The translations under genes were made by a program, and so were the position numbers. A stretch of 55,059 nucleotides of DNA from Planctomycetota bacterium (GTDB lineage Bacteria > Planctomycetota > PLA2 > JAEUHO01), in NCBI GenBank assembly GCA_030066775.1, contig JASJAY010000007.1, positions 1 through 55,059 on the forward strand. Reading direction: 5' to 3'. The notes beneath the pieces are model-generated. The model was not told where the DNA came from. It searched no databases and worked only from the letters and a program-made list of their open reading frames with translations. Shown piece after piece: positions 40,404 through 49,698 of this stretch (positions are counted from its first letter, which is position 1; every line of letters starts with the position of its first letter).

Positions 40404-41267
40404 CTACTTGGGCGCAACGCGGTCGAAGAGCGCGTCGTCGAAGGTGTTCCCGGCCCTCAGGTCGCCGGTCTCGAGGCCGCGCCGGAACCACGCGACGCGC
40501 TGCGCGGAGCTGCCGTGGGTGAAGGTCTCGGGCTCGACGTAGCCCCGGCCGCGCCGCTGCAGCGTGTCGTCGCCGATGGCTTTCGCCGCGTTGATCGCCT
40601 CTTCCAGGTCACCCTCTTCGAGGAAGCGCTTCATGCGCTGACCGTGATGAGCGAAGAGCCCAGCGTAGAAGTCCGCTTGGAGCTCGAGCCGGACGCTGAG
40701 CGCGTTGTACTCACGCTGGCTCACCTTGCCGCGCGCCCGGTGCACCTTCTGCATGTCGCCCAGGAGCTTCTGGACGTGGTGGCCGACCTCGTGCGCGATC
40801 ACGTAGGCCTGCGCGAAGTCGCCCGGCGCGCCGAGCTGTTTGCGCATCTGGGTGAAGAAGCTGACGTCGAGGTAGATCGACTCATCGGCCGGGCAGTAAA
40901 AGGGGCCGACGCCCGAGTCTGCCAGGCCGCATGCCGACTGCACGCGTCCCGTGAACACGACCAGCTTGGGCTGGCGGTAGGTGAGGCCCGCGTCGGTGAA
41001 GACGCGTCCCCACACGTCCTCGGTGTCCGCGAGAACGACCTTGACGAACTCGACGCGCTCTTCTTCTTCGGGCGTCGTCTGGCGCTGCGTGCCGGTGCCC
41101 GTCTGGCCACCGGTGCCGAGGAGCTGCGAAGGATCGACGCCCAGCAGCAGCATGACCACGACCACGAGCACGCCCATGCCGCCACCGATGGCCAGCTTCG
41201 GTCCGGCCGGTCCACGCCCGCGGCGGTCTTCGACGTTCGTGCTCTTCCGGCGGCCCTTCCAGCGCAT
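40404..41267 (-). CDS. ypfJ: YpfJ-type neutral zinc metallopeptidase
   Basis: This is a 287-residue protein of the YpfJ/neutral zinc metallopeptidase family. The N-terminus is basic, followed by one membrane helix ('GMGVLVVVVMLLLGV'). The zinc motif is 'VIAHEVGHHVQKLLG' (HExxHH), and upstream blocks 'FYCPADESIYLDVSFFTQM' and 'ALSVRLELQADFYAGLFAHH' (downstream Glu ligand in LELQAD) are intact. 'THGSSAQRVAWFRRGLETG' near the end is characteristic. It should be a membrane-anchored peptidase with the catalytic domain outside the cytoplasm; the natural substrate is unknown. Confidence 0.94.
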   Translation of the reverse strand: MRWKGRRKSTNVEDRRGRGPAGPKLAIGGGMGVLVVVVMLLLGVDPSQLLGTGGQTGTGTQRQTTPEEEERVEFVKVVLADTEDVWGRVFTDAGLTYRQPKLVVFTGRVQSACGLADSGVGPFYCPADESIYLDVSFFTQMRKQLGAPGDFAQAYVIAHEVGHHVQKLLGDMQKVHRARGKVSQREYNALSVRLELQADFYAGLFAHHGQRMKRFLEEGDLEEAINAAKAIGDDTLQRRGRGYVEPETFTHGSSAQRVAWFRRGLETGDLRAGNTFDDALFDRVAPK

Positions 41268-41316
41268 GGTTCATCCTCGCAATCGGCCGCGCCTCACCCC
41301 TTGCGCGTAGGCGCGA

Positions 41317-41322
41317 ATCCTA
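41317..41322 (-). promoter_or_regulatory. Candidate -10 element of the YpfJ-like gene
   Basis: On the minus strand this reads TAGGAT, preceded by GCGA, 50 bases before the ATG at 41267. The same GCGA-TAGGAT string is found before the kinase at 29434. Confidence 0.35.
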
Positions 41323-41389
41323 TCGCAGTGGCATCGCGGACGCCGACGCTTTCGTCAAGTCGGCCCGGCTGTAGGGCGAAGCGTCGCCC

Positions 41390-42136
41390 TCAGTCGGTGA
41401 ACACGCGCTTCAGCTTGTCCTTGTTGGCGCCGTGCCACTCGACCCAGGCGCTCGACTTCTGGAGCTCCAGGAACGTGAGGTCGTCGAGCGCCTTCACGAT
41501 CGGCTGCTCGAGTGCGCCCCACGCCTTCCGCTGCGCATCGGCCATGCTCTTGCCCTCCTGGGGCTTGAGCTTGATCAGCAGCTCGAGCAACGACGTGAGC
41601 GCGGAGACGCGCGCGGCCTTGACCTCGCGGTAGCGGCTGAGGCTGCGTACGGCCTCCTCGCGCGCGGCCATGCTCTTCCCGTTGAACGCCAGCGCGGTGA
41701 GGTACTTGACGCCCTTCGGCGAACCCACGGCTCCGACGATCTGGATCGCGTGCAGACCGTTCGCGCCCACCTTCGCGTCGCCGTTTCCGGGCAGGACGGG
41801 CTTCAGCTGCTTGAACACACCGTCGCCGTCGTCGAGCTGCTCGAGTGCCGAGAGCGCTTCGGCGTGAAGCGCCGCGGCGCGCTTGCTCTTGAGGAGGCTG
41901 CCGATCGCGGCCTGCAGCTTCTTGCGGATCGAATCGCCTTCGAGCCCGTTGTGCAGCTCCACCGCACGCACGAGCGCCGGGCCCAACGCGGTGACGTCCT
42001 TCTCCTTGCGGGCCTTCTCGATGGCCTTGATTGTGTCCTTCGCCTGGTCGAGGGTCTCGCCGTCATCCGCGGCAAACGCAGCGGGGGCGAGCAGCAGGCA
42101 GAGCGGGAGCGCGAGGGCGAGTAGGCGGTGCATCAT
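41390..42136 (-). CDS. Small secreted alpha-helical protein coupled to the CHAT gene
   Basis: This is a 248-residue exported protein. The signal peptide is 'LLALALPLCLLLAPAAFAADD'. The mature protein is helical and Lys/Ala-rich ('AKDTIKAIEKARKEKDVTAL', 'AIQIVGAVGSPKGVKYLTAL', 'RSLSRYREVKAARVSALTSL'). Several units look like degenerate HEAT repeats. No enzyme motif is seen. Its ATG (42136) overlaps the stop codon of the upstream TPR-CHAT gene in ATGA, so the two are translated together and probably act together. It could be a binding partner, inhibitor or substrate of the CHAT protein. GGAG lies seven bases before ATG. Confidence 0.78.
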   Translation of the reverse strand: MMHRLLALALPLCLLLAPAAFAADDGETLDQAKDTIKAIEKARKEKDVTALGPALVRAVELHNGLEGDSIRKKLQAAIGSLLKSKRAAALHAEALSALEQLDDGDGVFKQLKPVLPGNGDAKVGANGLHAIQIVGAVGSPKGVKYLTALAFNGKSMAAREEAVRSLSRYREVKAARVSALTSLLELLIKLKPQEGKSMADAQRKAWGALEQPIVKALDDLTFLELQKSSAWVEWHGANKDKLKRVFTD

Positions 42137-45100
42137 TCCGGAGCTCCCCAGAGGGACCAGGCGGCCCAATAGTATGGGTGCTTCCACCGATCTTGCGAGC
42201 GCATCCAGGCCTGCGCTTCTCGTAGGGCCTTGGCCGTGGTCGTCGGGTTGCCACTCGGGGTGCCGTCCTCGGTGGTGCGCCAGAGCTCGTAAAACTTCTT
42301 CATCAAGGCGCTTGTGGCCTCGTCGTCCACCATCCAGAGCGAGACGACGACGCGCGGCGAGCCTGCGTACATGAACGCACGCGTGAATCCGGTCAGGCCC
42401 TCGCCGCTGCGGTAGCTGCCGATTCCGGACTCGCAGGCGGAGAGCACGACCAGGTCCGCGGGCACGCGCAGACGGAAGACGTCTCGCACCGTGAGTCGCC
42501 CGTCGTCCTCGCTGCCCGGGGTCAAGGCGAGCGCCGATCGGCTCGGCTGGCTCGGGTTCATGACCGCATGACACGCGAGATGGACGGCGCTCCAGGCGCT
42601 GCGTTGCTTCAGGGCGAGACGGAAGCCGCTGGGGGTCGCGTCCTTGCCGAGGAGGACCTGGTCGCCGATCAGCTTCACCTCCTTGATCGTGTGCGGCAGG
42701 CGTTCCAACACGACACCGTTGGCCGTGGCACCGGGCGGGTACGCCGGATCGCCGACCGCGAGCACCCCCTTCCCACAGCGCACGCAGCCCTTCATCAGCA
42801 AGGCGTGCGTCGTCGCGGACGGCACGTATGCGATCTCACGATCGGGCAGCACGACGGCGAACGGGAATCCGCTCAGGGGACCGGTCGGCGACACGAGCAG
42901 CCGCCGAGCGGACGGCGGCAGCGCGAGCGGCGTCACGAGCAAGGTGCGGATGTGCTCCAGCGCCTTCTGGTTCAGCAAGGGCGGTGCGTCCAGCCGCAGC
43001 GAGGCCAGGGCCTCGCGGATGGGCTCGAGTGCCCCGAGCGAGACCACACGCGCGCTCGCTTCCGACACCACCACCGCCAGCAGCGATCGACCATCCGTCT
43101 CGAAGGCGACGAAGGCGTCACCCTTCTCCAACGTCTTCTGGTAGTCGGCGAGCGCAAGCGGCCGGGGGTAGAAGACCTCCGCGGCGTCTTCGTCCGCGGA
43201 CCGTAGCGCTCTCACGGCGTCGCTCAGCGCGCCCTGGGCCGCCGCGAGCCGGCCACGGGCTGCGGCGACGGCCTTGGCGTCGTTGCGGGCGATCGCGAGC
43301 GCCAGCTCCTGTCTCGCACGACGCTCGGCTGCACGGGCCTCCTGCTCGGCAACGTGCGCGTCCCCCTCGAACGCGTCAGCCTCGAGCAGCTCACGTCCGC
43401 CGAGCATCGCGAGCAGTGCGCCGGCGCGCCCCGCCTCGAGTAGGTGGAACGCGTCCGCAGCGCGGTTGAGTGCCTTCGCCGCCAGCATGCCGGTATGCGC
43501 CATGTCCGCGTAGCGGGCGCGGTACTCGATGAGCTGCTCGTCATCCAGGCCTACCTGGATACGCGCGATCAGCTCGAAGCCCTTGCGGGCGACGGCGATC
43601 GTCGCCTCGTGATCACCGAGCTTGCCCAACACCCGCACGAGGCCGCCATAGGTGCCGAGTGCATCGCGCGGCGACTCGGTGACGTCGAGCATGTCGACCG
43701 CCTTCTCGTACATCGTGCGAGCCGTCTTCAGATCGCCTTGCGCGTGCGCCACGTCCGCCAAGCCGCCCAGCGCGGCGCTCTGACCGGCGCCCATGCCCAG
43801 CTCTTTGAAGATGAGGAGCGCCCGGCGCAGGTCGGTCTCTGCCTCGTCGAAGCGGTTGGTCTGACGATTGAGATGACCGCGGCTGAGCAGCGTTTCTGCG
43901 ATGCCGGGGCGGTCCCGCAACGCTTCCTTGTACTGGAGCGAGAGATCGTAGGCCGTGCGGGCGGCGTCGAAGTCGCGCCGTGTCTGATGTACGTAGCCCA
44001 GGCGGCTCAGCGTGCGCGAGGCGCCCCGGCTGTTCTTGCGCTCGAGCTTGAGCCGGAACGAGCGCTCCAGCACCTCCACGGCGCGCTCGAGATCGCCGAC
44101 GTGTCGCAGCGCCCCGCCCAGCCCGTGCAGGGCGAGGGCGATGGCGCGCTTGTGCTTCAGCTCCTCCGCCAGCGCGAGCGACTCCTCGTAGCGCGCCAAA
44201 GCACGGCCGTGCTCGCCGCGCGCGTAGTGCACGTTGCCGAGCGTCCGCAGGACGTGCGCCCGCTCGAGTCGCAGCGCCGGATCGACGACCAGCGGCAGGG
44301 CGGCGTCCAGCACACGGCGCGCCTCGGACAGGCGCCGCTGCAGGATCAGGACGCGGGCGAGGTTGATCCGCTCGATCGCCTCGGACTTGCGATTGGCCGT
44401 CTTCTGGTGGATGGCCAGCGATGCGCGGTGGGCCGCCTCGGCATCCTCCAGCAAGCCGAGCTTGGTCGCGCTGAGGCCGACCATGTTGAGGCCCTTGGAC
44501 TCTTGCCGCGGTGAGCCGAGCCGGCGCCCGACCTCCACGAGCGCCTCTGCCGCCGCGCGCGTGTCGTCGGTGCGTCCCGCGCGACGCAGGCCCATGGCGA
44601 GCTCCCACAGGTAGACGGGATGCGTTCGCAGCGGCGTTCCGATCTGTGCAGCAGCCCACGCTGCTTCGAACAGACGGGCGGCCTCGGCCCAGTCGCGCTC
44701 GACGTAGGCCGCACGCGCGGCGCGCAGGTTGCACTCTGCGCTCACGGCGGTCCATCCGAGGTCCGCCGCGTCGAGCGCGATCTGCTCGTATGCGGCGCGC
44801 AACCCCGGGGCCTTCTCGAGCGCCTCCTGGAGCCGGGTCGTGAGGAAGCGATGGATGAGTCGACTCGTCGTGCGCTTCGGCGTGGCGCGTTCGAGCGTGC
44901 TGAGCGCCGTCTCGAGCTTCATGCCGGAGAACTGACTCGTTGCCTCGGCCAGGGCATCCCACGCTTCCGCGGACTCGGGCTCTTCCTGCCACGCCGCGAT
45001 TTCGTCCCGCAGCTTGCCGCGACGCGTGGCGGGCACATCGCGAGCGAACCGCTCCGCGGCAGGGAATCGGCCTCCATGCAGGAGCTCGCGCGTCGTGAGC

Positions 45101-45291
45101 CACGGATCGGGGGAGACCCGCGCCGCGAGGGTAGCGAGCGCTGCGTCGTCCTTTGCGTCGAAGGCGCGTAGGACGCGCGCGGCGGCCTGCGCCGGACTGA
45201 GACGCTCGTCCTTCGGCTCCTCCGCCGTCGACGGTCCGAGGGCGAGGCCGAGCAGGATCAGGAGCACACAGAGGGCGCGCACGCGCAGCAT
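42133..45291 (-). CDS. Secreted TPR-CHAT caspase-like protein
   Basis: This is a 1052-residue protein. It begins with a Sec signal peptide ('LCVLLILLGLALGPSTAEEP'), unusual for a CHAT protein. Residues about 150-620 are TPR repeats ('KGLNMVGLSATKLGLLEDAE', 'LRTLGNVHYARGEHGRALAR', 'ALGGLADVAHAQGDLKTART'). A coiled or helical linker spans about 630-730. The C-terminal CHAT domain (about 760-1050) keeps both caspase-type residues: His908 within 'HLACHAVMNPSQ' and Cys953 in 'VVLSACESGIG'. It also has 'RLLVSPTGPLSGFPFAVVL' and 'GSPRVVVSLWMVDDEATSAL'. Related TPR-CHAT proteins are cysteine proteases in defence and programmed cell death, for example separase-like gRAMP partners. Export makes a periplasmic substrate likely. 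It is coupled to the next gene by a 4-base overlap. Confidence 0.93.
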   Translation of the reverse strand: MLRVRALCVLLILLGLALGPSTAEEPKDERLSPAQAAARVLRAFDAKDDAALATLAARVSPDPWLTTRELLHGGRFPAAERFARDVPATRRGKLRDEIAAWQEEPESAEAWDALAEATSQFSGMKLETALSTLERATPKRTTSRLIHRFLTTRLQEALEKAPGLRAAYEQIALDAADLGWTAVSAECNLRAARAAYVERDWAEAARLFEAAWAAAQIGTPLRTHPVYLWELAMGLRRAGRTDDTRAAAEALVEVGRRLGSPRQESKGLNMVGLSATKLGLLEDAEAAHRASLAIHQKTANRKSEAIERINLARVLILQRRLSEARRVLDAALPLVVDPALRLERAHVLRTLGNVHYARGEHGRALARYEESLALAEELKHKRAIALALHGLGGALRHVGDLERAVEVLERSFRLKLERKNSRGASRTLSRLGYVHQTRRDFDAARTAYDLSLQYKEALRDRPGIAETLLSRGHLNRQTNRFDEAETDLRRALLIFKELGMGAGQSAALGGLADVAHAQGDLKTARTMYEKAVDMLDVTESPRDALGTYGGLVRVLGKLGDHEATIAVARKGFELIARIQVGLDDEQLIEYRARYADMAHTGMLAAKALNRAADAFHLLEAGRAGALLAMLGGRELLEADAFEGDAHVAEQEARAAERRARQELALAIARNDAKAVAAARGRLAAAQGALSDAVRALRSADEDAAEVFYPRPLALADYQKTLEKGDAFVAFETDGRSLLAVVVSEASARVVSLGALEPIREALASLRLDAPPLLNQKALEHIRTLLVTPLALPPSARRLLVSPTGPLSGFPFAVVLPDREIAYVPSATTHALLMKGCVRCGKGVLAVGDPAYPPGATANGVVLERLPHTIKEVKLIGDQVLLGKDATPSGFRLALKQRSAWSAVHLACHAVMNPSQPSRSALALTPGSEDDGRLTVRDVFRLRVPADLVVLSACESGIGSYRSGEGLTGFTRAFMYAGSPRVVVSLWMVDDEATSALMKKFYELWRTTEDGTPSGNPTTTAKALREAQAWMRSQDRWKHPYYWAAWSLWGAPE

Positions 45292-45346
45292 CCGCGCATC
45301 ATAGGCGCCCACGCGGCGCCGCGTTCGCCGGTGCCCTGGACGGGAG

Positions 45347-46510
45347 CTAGATCCCCTCGTCGCACTCCGGCTCGAGCACCGCCTCGCGCGAGACGAGCTC
45401 GACCACCTCGTCGGCCTCGTCCACGGCGGCCAGCAGCTTGGCGTAGGGCTGACCGGCCGCGAGCTTCTCGAGCAGCGGGTAGACGGGCTTCGTCTCGGTC
45501 CAGTAGCGGCGCCCGAGGAAGATCATCGGGCTGATCGCGCCCACGGAGCCGTAGTGGTTCTGGGTCGCGTCGTGGAAGATCTCCTGGATCGTGCCCATGC
45601 TGCCCGGCGCGTAGATCACGCCGTACCGGGCGATGCTGAGCAGGCCTTCCTCGCGCACGCTGCTGGCGAAGTACTTGGCGATGTCCGTGGCGAACGCGTT
45701 CGGCGGCTCGTGCCCGTAGTGCCAGGTGGGAATGCCGAGGCTGCGGCCGGCGGCCCGGTCCACCAGCGGATAGCGCTCGCGGACCTCGAACGCACGCGCC
45801 AGCCAATCGACGTCCTGGTACTCGTGCGCCCGCAGCCCCTCGGTTTCCGTCGCGGGGCGCTTGCCGAGCGTCGCCAGCGCGTCCTCGAGGTCGTCGTCGG
45901 CGCGCGGCGCGAACCAGGCGCCGAGATGCGTCGCCTCCATGGCCCCGGGCCCGCCGCCGCTGGCCAGGAAGTACCCCGCACGGGTCAGGGCCCGCGCGAC
46001 GGTGGCGACCAGCCGGTACTCCGCCGAGGCGCGCTCCAGGTTGTGGCCGCCCATGATCGCGACGACCTTGAAGGCCCCGATCATGTCGAAGAGTGCGTCG
46101 CTGATGCCGTGGTCGTGAAGCCGGCGGGCCAGGCTCGCCCGGATCGTGCTGGGGATCGTCTGCCCCGTGCGCCGCCACCACGCGTAGATGCGCCCGTCCA
46201 GCGAGTGCTCATACGTGTCCGGTTCGCTGGGCACGTAGCCGGCGAAGAGGCGTTCAGGCGTGTACAGGTGCGTCGGGAACGCGTCGAACGGAAGGTCCCG
46301 CAGGGGAGGGAGCACGGTGCCGCCGCCCGCCTCGATGTGGTGCTGCGCTTCGGGGGCGAGGCCGCAGCCCAGGAACAGCGAGCTGTCGAAGTCGTGCTGA
46401 AGGATGCGCTCCGTGTCGCCGGTCAGGTCCAGACCCTGTACGGCGAGCCCCAAGAGCAGGCCGTTTTCCATGGCCTCTTCCCACTGGGCACGCGTCTCGA
46501 TCTCCCTCAC
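45347..46510 (-). CDS. LOG-family nucleotide-binding protein with N-terminal extension
   Basis: This is a 387-residue protein. From about residue 140 it has the LOG/TIGR00730 Rossmann fold: 'VVAIMGGHNLERASAEYRL', 'LASGGGPGAMEATHLGAW' and 'GVIYAPGSMGTIQEIFHD'. The last matches the PGGxGTxxE motif with Gly-to-Ser in the second position. LOG enzymes cleave ribose-5-phosphate from nucleoside monophosphates. The N-terminal about 130 residues ('LFLGCGLAPEAQHHIEAGG', 'DGRIYAWWRRTGQTIPS') are not in the short LOG proteins but resemble the longer actinobacterial-type variant. GTG 46510 is chosen because GGAGG sits seven bases upstream; longer frames are shadows. Confidence 0.85.
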   Translation of the reverse strand: MREIETRAQWEEAMENGLLLGLAVQGLDLTGDTERILQHDFDSSLFLGCGLAPEAQHHIEAGGGTVLPPLRDLPFDAFPTHLYTPERLFAGYVPSEPDTYEHSLDGRIYAWWRRTGQTIPSTIRASLARRLHDHGISDALFDMIGAFKVVAIMGGHNLERASAEYRLVATVARALTRAGYFLASGGGPGAMEATHLGAWFAPRADDDLEDALATLGKRPATETEGLRAHEYQDVDWLARAFEVRERYPLVDRAAGRSLGIPTWHYGHEPPNAFATDIAKYFASSVREEGLLSIARYGVIYAPGSMGTIQEIFHDATQNHYGSVGAISPMIFLGRRYWTETKPVYPLLEKLAAGQPYAKLLAAVDEADEVVELVSREAVLEPECDEGI

Positions 46511-46657
46511 GTTGTTGCCTCCGCCCCCCTGATCATGACTTACCACGACGGACCCCTGCGCAGACGTCACGCACGGGGTGTGCGCGCGAGTCCCCAACGG
46601 GCAGGACGATTCGACGTCCATTTGGCAGGATGTCGGCCGACCTGACGGAGGCCGCCC

Positions 46658-49624
46658 GTGACAACCCGACTCCTCGTGTGCCTCGCGTCTTGTGTACTCG
46701 TGCTCAGCTCGGGTGCGCATGCCGATGAGCGCTCGGCCCCCGAAGGCCCCGCGAGCCCCGCCGCGCACGAAGCCGCGTGGGCGCGTCACCAAGCACTCGA
46801 ACGCGACTCGGTCTTCCAGGGGCTTCCCTGGCGCAGCGTGGGACCGGTCACACAAGGCGGGCGCGTCGTCGACATCGAGGTCGTGCCGGGTAAGCCGTTC
46901 GCCTTCTACGTGGCGTATGCCTCGGGCGGGCTCTGGTACACGGAGAACAACGGCCACAGCTTCGAGCCGCTGTTCGACGACCAGCCGACGATCATCATGG
47001 GCGACGTCGCCATCGACCCGAGCAACCCGCAGTGCATCTGGGTCGGCACGGGCGAGAACAACGCGTCGCGCTCCTCCTACGGCGGCCACGGCGTCTTCCG
47101 CTCCGACGACGGCGGCACGACGTGGCGTTCGATGGGCCTGCTCGAGAGCGATCGCATCGGTCGCGTCCAGATCGACCCGCGCGACGGCCGGCGCGTCTTC
47201 GTGGCCGCCTCCGGCAAGCTCTACACGCCGGGCGGGGAGCGCGGCGTCTACCGCACGGAAGACGGTGGCAAGACCTGGCAGCAGGTGCTACCCGGCGGGC
47301 CGTGGACGGGCGCGATCGACGTGCAGCTCGATCCCAAGGACCCCGACGTGGTCTACGCGGCGCTTTGGGAGCGCAAGCGGCGTCCGTGGAACTTCGAGGA
47401 GGCGGGCAAGGGCAGCGGGCTCTACAAGTCCGTCGACGGGGGCACGACCTGGAAGCGGTTGACCGACGGCTTCCCGACCGACGAGGGCGTGGGCCGGATC
47501 GGGATCTCGATCTGCCACGCGCAGCCGAACGTGGTCTACGCCACGGTCGACCACCAGGGGCTGCTGCCCGAGTCGCAGTGGGACCTCGGCGACCGCCTGT
47601 CGGCCAAGCGCGTACGCAAGATGACCGAGGCCGAGTTCCTCTCGCACTCGCTCGACGAGATCCAGGGCTTCATCAACGAGCTGGGCTACGAGGTGGACTT
47701 CGGCGCCAAGGAGCTCGTCGAGAAGCTGAAGGCGGACGAGCTCTCGCTCGAAGCGCTGCTCGACAAGATGAGCGACGCCAACGCCAGCCTGTTCCGGACC
47801 GACATCCGCGGCCTCGAGGTCTACCGCTCCGACGACGCGGGGGCGACGTGGCGACGCACGCACGCGGAGCCGCTGCGTCGCGTCGTGTACACGTACGGCT
47901 ACTACTTCGGGCTCGTGCGCGTGGCGCCCGACGACCCGGATCGCGTGTACGTCGCCGGCGTGCCGCTGCTGACGTCGGGCGACGGGGGCAAGACGTGGGC
48001 GAGCATCCACGGGCGCTCCGTGCACGTGGACTACCACGCGATGTGGATCGACCCGGCGTCGCCCAAGCACATGATCGTCGGCAACGACGGCGGCATCGAC
48101 ATCACCTACGACGGCGGCACGACGTGGCGCAAGGTCGACGCACAGGCCGTCGGGCAGTTCTACACGGTCGCCGTAGACCAGCAGAAGCCGTACTGGATCT
48201 ACGGCGGGATGCAGGACAACGGCACGTACAAGGGATCGAGCCGGAGCAAGCCCGGCCGCAACGAGTGGGAGCGCATCGGCGGCGGCGACGGCATGTACGT
48301 GCAGGTCGATCCGCGCGACCGGACCGTCTACTTCGGCTACCAGTTCGGCTTCTACTCGCGGCGCGACCCCAGCGGCAAGACGCACGGCGTGCGTCCCAAG
48401 TACGGGCTGGACGATGAACCGCTGCGCTACAACTGGTCCACGCCGGTGCACCTCTCGCCGCACAACGCAGACGTCGTCTACTTCGGCACGAACCGACTGT
48501 TCCGCTCGATGGACAAGGGCAAGACCTGGGCGGCGATCAGCCCCGACCTGACGCGGAGCCCGAACCGCGGCAACGTGCCCTTTGCGTGCATCACCACGAT
48601 CAGCGAGTCCACGCATGCGTTCGGGGACCTGCTCATCGGCACGGACGACGGCCTCGTGCACCGCAGTCGCGACGGGGGCGCCACGTGGACCCCGTGCACG
48701 GAGGGTCTCGTGCGGGACCGCTGGTGCACGCGCGTGCGCATCTCCCGCCACGACGCCGAGCGCGCGTACGCGACGTTCTCGGGGTACCGGGACGACGACA
48801 TCACGGCGTACGTCTTCACCAGCGACGACGGCGGGGCGACGTGGCGCTCGATCGCCGATGGCCTGCCTGCGGAGCCCGTCAACGTGATCCTCGAGGATCC
48901 GGTGCACAAGGACCTGCTCTACGTCGGCACCGATCGCGGCGCGTACGTCAGCTTCGATCGCGGCGGCCGCTGGGAGGCGCTGCCGGGCGGGCTGCCCACC
49001 GTGCCGGTGCACGACCTGGTGATTCAGGAGCGCGCGAAGGAGCTCGTCGCGGGCACGCATGGACGCAGCGTCTACGTGTTGCCCTTGGCGCGCCTCTACG
49101 ACCTCGCCAAGACGCCGAGCCTGCGCGACGAGGCGCTCCACCTGTTCCCGCAGAAGACGCTCACCGCCTCACGCAACTGGCTCCGCGTGCCCGGCACGTG
49201 GAGCAACCCGCGCACCACGAAGCCCTCACGCAAGCTCGGGTGCTGGTCGCTCGAGGCAGGCGCGGTCACGCTCGAGGTGCGTGACGCGGACGATCGTCTG
49301 CTGCGCACCGTCGAGGCCGAGCTGCCCAAGGGCCTCGGCACGATCGAGTGGGACCTCAAGCTCGACCGCGATGCCGCGGTGCGCGCCGAGGCCGAGCGCA
49401 ACGCGGCGGCGGAGACACCGCCGGCGGCGGAGGGCCATCGCGAAGCATGGCCCCAGGCCGAAGCGAAGCGCATGGGCTGGCCGCCGTACGTGGCGCCGGG
49501 TACCTACACGCTCGTGCTCGTACGCGGCGACACAAGAGCGAGCACGACGCTCGAGGTCAAAGCGCCGAAGTCACGTGCGGGACGCAAGAAGCCGGACGAC
49601 GGGCGTCCGCCGTCGGACCGCTAG
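46658..49624 (+). CDS. Secreted BNR/VPS10-type beta-propeller protein
   Basis: This is a 988-residue exported protein. A signal peptide ('LLVCLASCVLVLSSGAHADE') leads into BNR/Asp-box repeats typical of sortilin (VPS10), YCF48 and sialidase propellers: 'GGLWYTENNGHSFEPLFDD', 'GVFRSDDGGTTWRSMGLLE', 'GVYRTEDGGKTWQQVLPGG', 'VHRSRDGGATWTPCTEGL', 'FTSDDGGATWRSIADG'. A helical insertion near residues 320-380 ('KMTEAEFLSHSLDEIQGFI') interrupts the blades. The tail 'RMGWPPYVAPGTYTLVLV' is an Ig-like module common in this family, which is often misnamed glycosyl hydrolase; no catalytic residues are evident. The start is GTG, with GGAGG upstream. Confidence 0.9.
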   Translation: MTTRLLVCLASCVLVLSSGAHADERSAPEGPASPAAHEAAWARHQALERDSVFQGLPWRSVGPVTQGGRVVDIEVVPGKPFAFYVAYASGGLWYTENNGHSFEPLFDDQPTIIMGDVAIDPSNPQCIWVGTGENNASRSSYGGHGVFRSDDGGTTWRSMGLLESDRIGRVQIDPRDGRRVFVAASGKLYTPGGERGVYRTEDGGKTWQQVLPGGPWTGAIDVQLDPKDPDVVYAALWERKRRPWNFEEAGKGSGLYKSVDGGTTWKRLTDGFPTDEGVGRIGISICHAQPNVVYATVDHQGLLPESQWDLGDRLSAKRVRKMTEAEFLSHSLDEIQGFINELGYEVDFGAKELVEKLKADELSLEALLDKMSDANASLFRTDIRGLEVYRSDDAGATWRRTHAEPLRRVVYTYGYYFGLVRVAPDDPDRVYVAGVPLLTSGDGGKTWASIHGRSVHVDYHAMWIDPASPKHMIVGNDGGIDITYDGGTTWRKVDAQAVGQFYTVAVDQQKPYWIYGGMQDNGTYKGSSRSKPGRNEWERIGGGDGMYVQVDPRDRTVYFGYQFGFYSRRDPSGKTHGVRPKYGLDDEPLRYNWSTPVHLSPHNADVVYFGTNRLFRSMDKGKTWAAISPDLTRSPNRGNVPFACITTISESTHAFGDLLIGTDDGLVHRSRDGGATWTPCTEGLVRDRWCTRVRISRHDAERAYATFSGYRDDDITAYVFTSDDGGATWRSIADGLPAEPVNVILEDPVHKDLLYVGTDRGAYVSFDRGGRWEALPGGLPTVPVHDLVIQERAKELVAGTHGRSVYVLPLARLYDLAKTPSLRDEALHLFPQKTLTASRNWLRVPGTWSNPRTTKPSRKLGCWSLEAGAVTLEVRDADDRLLRTVEAELPKGLGTIEWDLKLDRDAAVRAEAERNAAAETPPAAEGHREAWPQAEAKRMGWPPYVAPGTYTLVLVRGDTRASTTLEVKAPKSRAGRKKPDDGRPPSDR

Positions 49625-49640
49625 CGCGCGTCTACCGCTT

Positions 49641-49698
49641 GTGAGGCGTGGGGAGGAGATCGAAGCACCGGCCACCGGCCGGAGGATCGATGCCTCAC
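49641..49698. terminator. Bipartite hairpin at a convergent gene junction
   Basis: Nested complementary blocks form one long structure: GTGAGGC (49641-49647) with GCCTCAC (49692-49698), ATCGA (49659-49663) with TCGAT (49687-49691), and CCGGCC (49668-49673) with GGCCGG (49677-49682). It lies between the stop of the BNR gene (49624) and the stop of the minus-strand Pro-rich gene (49695), so it could terminate both. Confidence 0.55.
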
